Shown piece by piece: positions 1 to 4,483 of a stretch of 5,148 nucleotides of DNA. The stretch is from Bifidobacteriaceae bacterium NR021 (GTDB lineage Bacteria; Actinomycetota; Actinomycetes; Actinomycetales; Bifidobacteriaceae). The notes below the pieces were generated by a model. It was not told where the DNA came from. It was given only the letters and a program-made list of their open reading frames with translations, and did not search any database. Numbering within the stretch: the stretch's first letter is position 1; each line of letters begins with the position of its first letter. The DNA lies in assembly GCA_003585845.1 (NCBI GenBank), contig NQOP01000003.1, positions 65,114-70,261 on the forward strand, written 5' to 3'. The position numbers were made by a program, and so were the translations under genes.

Positions 1-991
1 TGCTTGCAACGTGATTTTCCAAGAAAAGTACGGCAAAGGTGAGCCAAGCGACGCAATGGTTGATGCAATCGTTAGCGACATTCACACAACTCCAAAGCGC
101 GTGATTGGCATTGGTGGCGGCACTGTTTTGGATATTTCCAAGGTTTGCGCGTTGAAGCAAACAAGTCCGCTTGAAGATTTGGTTGACGGCAAGATTCCTG
201 CGCAAAAAGGCGCGGATCTTATTCTTGTTCCAACTACTTGCGGCACTGGTTCCGAAGTTACGAACGTCGCCGTGTTCTCTCTTACCAAGCGCAATACGAA
301 GAAGGGTTTGGCGAACGATGCTTGCTACGCTACGGACGCGGTTCTTATTCCGGAATTGTTAAAGAGCCTGCCTGATTACGTTTTTGCGACCAGCTCTATT
401 GACGCTCTTACTCATTCGATTGAATCCGCGCTTTCACCTATTGCAACTGAACTTACAAAAATGTTTAGCTACAAGGCTTGCGGACTTATTTTGCAAAGTT
501 ATATGCGAGTTGTGAAGGAAGGTAGCAGCGCAAAAAGTCAAGTTGTAAGCGATTTGGTTTCGGCAAGTCTTTACGCTGGTATTGCGTTTGGTAACGCTGG
601 CTGCGGTTGCGTTCACGCGATGGCTTATCCGCTTGGTGGAACTTTCCACGTGGCTCACGGCGAAACAAATGCTGCGCTTCTTACAAGCGTTTTGCGATAC
701 TATGCTAAGCACGACGCAAACGAGAATAACACAGAAAACACTGAGCTTCCTAAGCTTTTCGGCTTCATGGCAAATATTCTTGAATGCCAAAAAGAAGACG
801 TACTAGACAAGCTCGACGAAGTTCTTAACACGATTCTTCCTAAGCACAAGCTTCACGAGTATGGCATGACCGAGGATATGATTCAAAGCTGGGCTGCAAG
901 CGTTGTCAAAGAACAGCAGCGACTTTTGAAGAACTCCTATATGCATATGGACGAATCTGCAATTGCTGAAGTCTACGCGTCTACTTTCTAA
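1..991 (+). CDS. 4hbD: 4-hydroxybutyrate dehydrogenase (iron-containing alcohol dehydrogenase family), 5'-truncated by window edge
   Basis: This NAD(P)-dependent cytoplasmic enzyme interconverts 4-hydroxybutyrate and succinate semialdehyde. The reading frame is open to the left edge (first full codon at position 2), so the GTG at 11 is an internal Val and not a start. About 329 residues are present of the roughly 370 usual for the family, so about 40-50 N-terminal residues are missing. Counting from position 2, I see the nucleotide-binding GGGTVLDISK near residues 39-48, the family motif PTTCGTGSEVTN near 77-88, and all four expected metal ligands: D134 and H138 (in DALTH), H205 (in VHAM) and H219 (in VAHGE). 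The ligand spacings (4 and 14) match those of iron-type alcohol dehydrogenases. The stretches FQEKYGKGEPSD and EYGMTEDMI closely resemble my recollection of the Clostridium kluyveri 4-hydroxybutyrate dehydrogenase, which is why I prefer this over a generic alcohol dehydrogenase. It ends with TAA and faces the YhgE gene tail to tail. The 5' context is outside the window. Confidence 0.88.
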   Translation, partial: ACNVIFQEKYGKGEPSDAMVDAIVSDIHTTPKRVIGIGGGTVLDISKVCALKQTSPLEDLVDGKIPAQKGADLILVPTTCGTGSEVTNVAVFSLTKRNTKKGLANDACYATDAVLIPELLKSLPDYVFATSSIDALTHSIESALSPIATELTKMFSYKACGLILQSYMRVVKEGSSAKSQVVSDLVSASLYAGIAFGNAGCGCVHAMAYPLGGTFHVAHGETNAALLTSVLRYYAKHDANENNTENTELPKLFGFMANILECQKEDVLDKLDEVLNTILPKHKLHEYGMTEDMIQSWAASVVKEQQRLLKNSYMHMDESAIAEVYASTF

Positions 992-1040
992 AGTCGGATA
1001 ACGTATTTATAAAGTAACTAAATTAAACAAAATTCACTAA

Positions 1041-1076
1041 AAAATCCCCGCAACCAACAAGAGCTGCGGGGATTTT
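1041..1076. terminator. Bidirectional intrinsic terminator between convergent genes
   Basis: A perfect 12-bp inverted repeat has arms AAAATCCCCGCA (1041-1052) and TGCGGGGATTTT (1065-1076) around a 12-nt loop, with a GC core of CCCCGC/GCGGGG. Read on +, the stem ends in TTTT followed by AATT. Read on -, the stem end runs into a run of T's before AGTGAATTTT. It lies 49 nt after the dehydrogenase stop and 23 nt past the YhgE stop, so it can serve both converging transcripts. Confidence 0.9.
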
Positions 1077-1099
1077 AATTATCGCGCCTACATGAACGC

Positions 1100-3178
1100 T
1101 TATGCATCAAGCGTTATTACAGGATGCAAATCAAACATTTTTACAGTACGCTTCATGCGGAAGGCAATACTTGTTATAGCAATCGCAATAACGCCGAAAA
1201 GCACAAGCATTCCAATGCCTGAAACTATTTCACCACTGTTCTTTCCAGACATTGCTTGACGCAACCCCATAATCGAGTACGTCATTGGTAAATATGGGTG
1301 AACAGCTCTAAAGAATGCCGGCGTCATTTGTACTGGGAACGTTCCTGCAGAGCTTGTGATTTGCAACATAAGTAGCACAATCGCAACTATTCGCCCTGGC
1401 ATGCGGAACACCACCATAATCATTTGCATTATAGCCATAAAGACTATTGACGCTATAATCCCCAGCGCGTAGAATGCACCAACATTATCGATTTGGAACT
1501 TCAACGCTCCTTGAACAACGCCCATAAGAATAATCGCTTGCGCAACGCCCATAATCACAAACGGCGTCAAGCTAATAAGCGCGCTTTTAAGCGGATTCAT
1601 GCCGTTTAGTATCGCTCGCCTATCCATAACTCTCAAAACGAATGTTGTCATAAGAGCACCAACCCAAAGGGCGATAGAAATAAAGTAAGGAGCAAAACCA
1701 GTTCCATAGTTTTCAACGTGCGAATACTCGTGCTCTTCCAAGGAAACTGGTGCGCTCATCATCTTACTTTTTTGAACAATACCGTTTACTTTTCCAGACT
1801 TTTGAGCATCTTTAAGCCCGTCATGCAATTTCTTAGCACCATCAACAAGCTTTGGAGTGTTATCAGATAGCTTCTTAGCGCCGGAATTAAGCTGATCAGA
1901 ACCGTTCACTATTTTCGCAGAACCTTGTGCAGCTGCATTCACGCCATTATTTAGTTTCTCGCTACCGTTACTTACTTGAGCCAAACCGTCAGCAAGATTA
2001 TTCGCTCCAGCAGCAAGCTTATTTGAGCCAGTATTAACAGCTTCAATACCTTGAGATATTGCGTCAGCACCGCCCTTTATTTGCAAACTTCCAGCAGAAA
2101 GCTTGTCTGCTCCAGCACTTAAAGCAGAAAGATTTGTTTCTAGAAGATCAGAATTTTCACTTAATCCTCCAGCCAAACCTTGCAAGCTAGCGAGCACGTC
2201 TTCCTTAGTAACTCTGGGATCTTGCGCTTTCATAAGAAGACCCATAATTTGTGCTTTTGTTTCAGCATTTCCAGCCTTAACGCGTTCTTCTAACTCGCTG
2301 CTAGAAGCAGAAAGCTTTTGCGCACCATTGTAGAATTCGCTTGTTGCTGCCGATAGTTTTTGAGTTCCTTCGCTTAATTGTTGAGCTCCGTTTGCTAAAT
2401 CTTGCGTTTTTTGTGCAAGATATTGCGCCCCTGCTTTACTTCTAGCGTTTGCTTTAGAAAGAGTATTCGCTCCTTGTTGAAGCTCACTTAATCCGCCTTG
2501 AAGTTTTCGCAAAGATTGCGAAAGTTTATTCGACCCATCTGCAAGCTTATTTATTCCGCCTTGCAAAGACTTTGAACCTTCATGCAATGCTCCAGCACCG
2601 TTTGCAGCAGCACCAAGAGAATCGGAAGCTGAATTAACTTTCGCAAACATGTGCTCCCAATACTCTTGAGCAATCGCCTCGCTAATCTCAGTACGCATAG
2701 TGCGGAAAGCAGTTTTACCAATTTGTGAAGCCAGCATATTGCTTGCTTGATCGTACTTTACGTGAAGTTTTGCTTTAGTTGGAGTATCGTATTGCGCGGA
2801 AGCAATGCACTTACTGAAGGAAGCTGGAATAGTTGCTACCATAAAATAGTTGCCATTTTTAAGGCCCTTATTTGCTTCAGCACTATTTACAAAATTCCAT
2901 TGGAAACCTTCACTACCGTCTTTTTGATTCTTTAAACGAGTTTTGATTTCGTTTCCAATGTTACGCATTTTGCCGTTAATCACAGCGCCATTGTCTTCAA
3001 CAACAACAGCTACAGGCACAGTATTTAAAGTCTTATAAGGATTAGTAAATGCCCACAAATAAAGCGATCCGTATAAAAGTGGAATCAAAGCTACGGTTCC
3101 AATAACAAGCTTTCGAGCTTTTCCTTTCATCGTATTGTTAATCTCACGAAATGCAAGAGCAATAGTACTAACGTGCAT
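1100..3178 (-). CDS. YhgE/Pip family membrane protein with G/L heptad-like repeat ectodomain (ABC-2-like permease partner)
   Basis: A 692-residue multi-pass membrane protein of the YhgE/Pip family, which includes the lactococcal phage infection protein Pip and is related in layout to EsaA of type VII secretion. It has one N-terminal membrane segment (about residues 24-45) and a globular part after VPVAVVVEDN. A long outward-facing stalk of repeated xxLxxGxxxL units (for example KLADGSNKL, QLSEGTQKL, KLAAGANNL) follows in two blocks, about 195-300 and 335-455. Five C-terminal membrane segments lie near 498-516, 532-556, 567-591, 596-616 and 653-673. This is the usual YhgE architecture and size. 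An ATG 15 nt upstream (3193) would give 697 residues. I prefer the ATG at 3178 because GGTGGTGA sits 5 nt before it, and because TIALAFREI is how the family normally begins. It overlaps the ATPase gene by 11 bp, suggesting translational coupling. The fold resembles ABC-2 permeases, so export or envelope remodelling is plausible, but the substrate is unknown. Confidence 0.88.
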   Translation of the reverse strand: MHVSTIALAFREINNTMKGKARKLVIGTVALIPLLYGSLYLWAFTNPYKTLNTVPVAVVVEDNGAVINGKMRNIGNEIKTRLKNQKDGSEGFQWNFVNSAEANKGLKNGNYFMVATIPASFSKCIASAQYDTPTKAKLHVKYDQASNMLASQIGKTAFRTMRTEISEAIAQEYWEHMFAKVNSASDSLGAAANGAGALHEGSKSLQGGINKLADGSNKLSQSLRKLQGGLSELQQGANTLSKANARSKAGAQYLAQKTQDLANGAQQLSEGTQKLSAATSEFYNGAQKLSASSSELEERVKAGNAETKAQIMGLLMKAQDPRVTKEDVLASLQGLAGGLSENSDLLETNLSALSAGADKLSAGSLQIKGGADAISQGIEAVNTGSNKLAAGANNLADGLAQVSNGSEKLNNGVNAAAQGSAKIVNGSDQLNSGAKKLSDNTPKLVDGAKKLHDGLKDAQKSGKVNGIVQKSKMMSAPVSLEEHEYSHVENYGTGFAPYFISIALWVGALMTTFVLRVMDRRAILNGMNPLKSALISLTPFVIMGVAQAIILMGVVQGALKFQIDNVGAFYALGIIASIVFMAIMQMIMVVFRMPGRIVAIVLLMLQITSSAGTFPVQMTPAFFRAVHPYLPMTYSIMGLRQAMSGKNSGEIVSGIGMLVLFGVIAIAITSIAFRMKRTVKMFDLHPVITLDA

Positions 3179-3935
3179 TGTTTTCACCACCATTTACTTC
3201 ACTTGTAGCAAGTTGAGAATCAGTATGAGAATTTTCTGCTTTCTCATTATTTGGCATAAGTCTTAAGACTTGATCCGCTTGCTTTTCTAACTCACTTTGC
3301 AAAACTCCAACAAGGCAGGAGCAGTAGTTTTTGCTAACATATTCGCGAATATCGGAAAGTAAGCATTCGCTTTGCTCGCTAGTAAGCTCTGTTTCAACTC
3401 CATCAACAAATAGCAACCACGGTTGCTTTAATAATGCCAACGCAATTGCCAAGCGCATGCGCTCGCACGGAGTCAACTCTCCTATTGCTGTTTTGTGAGG
3501 AGAAAATACTTTCCATTGAGCAAGAAGATTGTACGCGTATTGGCGCAATGCTTCGCGATTTTTTACATCATTTTTATACTGTTCGCGAAATAGTGGCGAA
3601 GATGATGCGAGTTTTAGCTCACTCATCAAAACTTCTTCTATTGTTTGCATTTTGTAGAATTCGTTAATTCCGTTGAATAATCCCAATCCCACATATTTAC
3701 GTGATTCTTTAAAATCGTTAGGAAGAGTTGAGTCCGCAATAGTAAGAGTTCCGTTCGTAAATTTCATATAACCAGACAGTGCAAGCAGCAAAGCTGATTT
3801 TCCAGAGCCGTGTTCACCTGATATTGCAACGATTTGATGAGGCTCTACTTTTAACGATACGTCCCAAAATGGTGTTCTTCTAAATATTTGTAAGCCTAAT
3901 TCTTTAGCTTCTAAGAGCGTTTGATCCTCTTTCAT
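3168..3935 (-). CDS. ABC transporter ATP-binding protein, catalytically degenerate, partner of YhgE/Pip
   Basis: A 255-residue cytoplasmic ABC-type nucleotide-binding protein. Walker A is canonical (GEHGSGKS, residues 40-47), preceded by FWDVSLKVEPHQIVAISG as in normal ABC domains. The other motifs are eroded. There is no Gln at the expected Q-loop (GLFNG, about 85-89). The signature LSGGQ reads LTPCE (154-158). Walker B keeps Asp (LLFVD, 174-178), but the catalytic Glu is Gly179 (DGVE in place of DEPT). The H-switch His is absent (VGVLQSE, about 209-215). ATP binding is likely; hydrolysis by the usual mechanism is doubtful. After about residue 228 a polar 25-residue tail has no visible domain. 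It overlaps the YhgE gene by 11 bp, so the two probably form an ABC-2-like complex. No SD precedes the ATG at 3935, and the only upstream in-frame codons before a stop are non-start codons. Translation is therefore leaderless, weak, or coupled to the leader ORF whose TGA overlaps this ATG. Family assignment is firm; the function is unknown. Confidence 0.85.
   Translation of the reverse strand: MKEDQTLLEAKELGLQIFRRTPFWDVSLKVEPHQIVAISGEHGSGKSALLLALSGYMKFTNGTLTIADSTLPNDFKESRKYVGLGLFNGINEFYKMQTIEEVLMSELKLASSSPLFREQYKNDVKNREALRQYAYNLLAQWKVFSPHKTAIGELTPCERMRLAIALALLKQPWLLFVDGVETELTSEQSECLLSDIREYVSKNYCSCLVGVLQSELEKQADQVLRLMPNNEKAENSHTDSQLATSEVNGGENNAR
3184..3191 (-). promoter_or_regulatory. Ribosome binding site deciding the YhgE start
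   Basis: On the - strand GGTGGTGA ends 5 nt before the ATG at 3178 and resembles the SD consensus GGAGGTGA with one mismatch. It lies inside the codons that would be translated if the earlier ATG (3193) were used, and inside the end of the ATPase gene. The earlier ATG has no comparable site in front of it. Confidence 0.6.
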
Positions 3936-4003
3936 AATTTGTATGTTTGACGCTTGTAATTAAGATATGTCGTAATATCCTTTTTACTTAGAGTGCCAGA
4001 CAT
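3932..4003 (-). CDS. Possible 23-residue leader peptide, translationally coupled to the ABC ATPase
   Basis: On the - strand an ATG at 4003 opens 23 codons (beginning MSGTLSKKDI, ending RQTYKL), with TGA at 3934-3932. This stop overlaps the ATPase start in the ATGA arrangement typical of coupled genes. The strong SD TAAGGAGG lies directly upstream. The ATPase itself lacks an SD, so ribosomes finishing this ORF could initiate it. The weak point is spacing: only 1 nt separates GGAGG from the ATG, where 5-9 is usual. No better start lies downstream, since CTG at 3999 leads straight to a stop. The peptide is polar and basic, with no signal sequence or run of one amino acid that would suggest classical attenuation. 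It may be a genuine uORF or only an accident of the leader. Confidence 0.35.
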   Translation of the reverse strand: MSGTLSKKDITTYLNYKRQTYKL

Positions 4004-4018
4004 TCCTCCTTACTCTAA
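3988..4018 (-). promoter_or_regulatory. Inverted repeat enclosing the leader SD and start codon
   Basis: Perfect 7-bp arms TTAGAGT (3988-3994) and ACTCTAA (4012-4018) flank a 17-nt interval. On the - strand transcript the SD and the leader ATG fall in the loop. A second copy of ACTCTAA at 4021-4027 could serve as an alternative left arm. The stem is AU-rich and short, so it may be a weak RNA hairpin that tunes ribosome access, or a DNA operator for an unknown repressor. I cannot choose between these from sequence. Confidence 0.4.
4005..4012 (-). promoter_or_regulatory. Strong Shine-Dalgarno sequence TAAGGAGG ahead of the ABC operon
   Basis: On the - strand TAAGGAGG is an 8-nt perfect complement to the 3' end of 16S rRNA. 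It is 1 nt from the leader ORF ATG and 69 nt from the ATPase ATG, too far to serve the ATPase directly. It is the only strong SD between the promoter region and the ATPase. Confidence 0.55.
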
Positions 4019-4028
4019 ATACTCTAAA
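4011..4028. repeat. Two tandem copies of a 9-bp repeat TACTCTAAA
   Basis: TACTCTAAA occurs at 4011-4019 and again at 4020-4028 with no gap, and the word ACTCTAA occurs once more inverted at 3988-3994. This gives three copies of the same half-site within about 40 bp in front of the ABC operon, a layout common in repressor operators. Confidence 0.6.
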
Positions 4029-4031
4029 TAA

Positions 4032-4095
4032 CTTATTTTCAGTTTTCAGTTTTTTAGTTTTTCAGTTTGTTGTTTATTGCTTATTGCTTATTTTT
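4032..4095. repeat. T-rich low-complexity stretch with short tandem repeats
   Basis: On the + strand this holds degenerate CAGTTTT-like units (about 4040-4068), followed by ATTGCTT twice in tandem (4076-4082, 4083-4089). It is probably part of the upstream promoter region of the - strand operon. No -35/-10 pair here is good enough to call. Confidence 0.45.
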
Positions 4096-4131
4096 AGATC
4101 TTCACAATTAGCAAAACAATTTTTAATTTTC

Positions 4132-4231
4132 GCATTGCTTTATCGCCACTTTTTAGCGGTAAACTCACGTTGCAATGCTGCAATAAAACGGTGTAAAACC
4201 GAACATTTGGTGATTTATCAATTCTTCACCA
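4132..4231. other. Cluster of three consecutive stem-loops, possible structured RNA or operator array
   Basis: Stem 1 is composite: GCATTGC (4132-4138) pairs with GCAATGC (4172-4178), and inside it TTTATCGC (4139-4146) pairs with GCGGTAAA (4156-4163) with one T-G wobble. An 8-nt bulge lies on one side. Stem 2 is CGGT (4189-4192) with ACCG (4198-4201) and a 5-nt loop. Stem 3 is TGGTGA (4208-4213) with TCACCA (4226-4231) and a 12-nt loop. The wobble is tolerated only in a + strand RNA, which slightly favours that orientation. No T-run follows closely, so these are not obvious terminators. Confidence 0.3.
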
Positions 4232-4342
4232 CTAATCATTTAGAATACTCTTTTTTGCAAACAATTGTTGAGTTACACTAATTTTTTTATTTAATTGTTT
4301 ATATTTTATATTCACTCAAGAAACAAGTTGTAAACACTTCCA

Positions 4343-4351
4343 TGCTATATT
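4343..4351 (+). promoter_or_regulatory. Probable extended -10 promoter of the permease gene
   Basis: TGCTATATT combines the extended -10 TGn element (4343-4345) with TATATT (4346-4351), five of six matches to TATAAT. A TTGTAA at 4328-4333 is too close (12 nt) to be a standard -35, so recognition would rest on the extended -10. Transcription would start near 4358 and leave a leader of about 125 nt before the ATG at 4484. Confidence 0.5.
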
Positions 4352-4374
4352 GTCTTTAATTACTAAATGTAAGA

Positions 4375-4407
4375 AATACATATGTGAGAATACATATGCA
4401 AAAATAC
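4375..4407. repeat. Direct repeats with a 14-bp period downstream of the permease promoter
   Basis: AATACATATG occurs at 4375-4384 and 4389-4398, exactly 14 bp apart, and AATAC recurs one more period on at 4403-4407. A fourth AATAC at 4418-4422, at a 15-bp step, lies in the arm of the following inverted repeat. Each CATATG is itself a 6-bp palindrome. The array lies just downstream of the predicted transcription start, where a bound repressor would block the gene. Confidence 0.5.
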
Positions 4408-4413
4408 AAGCGT

Positions 4414-4441
4414 AAGCAATACGAAATAAAACGTATTGCTT
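4414..4441. promoter_or_regulatory. Perfect 10-bp inverted repeat in the permease leader
   Basis: AAGCAATACG (4414-4423) and CGTATTGCTT (4432-4441) are exact reverse complements around an 8-nt loop (AAATAAAA). No T-run follows on either strand, so it is not a standard terminator. It lies 42 nt upstream of the permease ATG inside the predicted 5' leader. It could be an operator, an mRNA-stabilising hairpin, or part of a leader regulatory structure. Confidence 0.55.
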
Positions 4442-4468
4442 CAAACAATATATTAAATTCAAGCATTT

Positions 4469-4478
4469 AAAGGGGTGA
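4469..4478 (+). promoter_or_regulatory. Ribosome binding site of the permease gene
   Basis: AAAGGGGTGA matches the SD consensus AAGGAGGTGA closely and is 5 nt upstream of the ATG at 4484, which supports that start. Confidence 0.8.
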
Positions 4479-4483
4479 ACGGC

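Larger units (their letters stand above)
4004..4483. other. Divergent intergenic region of about 480 bp without a convincing gene
   Basis: This AT-rich region separates the leftward ABC/YhgE unit from the rightward permease. From left to right it holds the SD and tandem 9-bp repeats of the ABC leader, a T-rich low-complexity tract, a cluster of three stem-loops (4132-4231), a very AT-rich tract (about 4280-4312), an extended -10 promoter (4343-4351), 14-bp-period direct repeats (4375-4407) and a perfect 10-bp inverted repeat (4414-4441). The only sizeable open frame, 4084-4281 on +, starts with TTG, has no SD and encodes nothing recognisable. Confidence 0.8.

Noticed and set aside
11..13. GTG as a start codon for the dehydrogenase
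   Set aside because: The frame is open upstream to the window edge, the residues after it match the interior of the family, and no SD precedes it. The gene is cut by the window.
1800..2600. Repetitive-looking DNA in the YhgE gene as a CRISPR array or microsatellite
   Set aside because: The repetition is at protein level (xxLxxGxxxL units with varied codons). There are no exact DNA repeats with spacers.
3932..4003. The leader ORF as a frameshifted N-terminus of the ATPase
   Set aside because: The ATPase domain already begins normally within its first 30 residues, and the leader peptide shows no similarity to an ABC N-terminus, so no missing part needs explaining.
4084..4281. 65-codon TTG-start frame in the intergenic region, + strand
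   Set aside because: There is no SD, the start is in a low-complexity tandem repeat, the product has no recognisable features, and the frame runs through the stem-loop cluster.
4328..4351. TTGTAA at 4328 paired with TATATT at 4346 as a standard -35/-10 promoter
   Set aside because: The 12-nt spacer is too short. I kept only the extended -10 element.
4414..4441. Perfect 10-bp inverted repeat as an intrinsic terminator
   Set aside because: The stem is AT-rich and no T-run follows on either strand. It also sits between a promoter and a good SD for the same gene.
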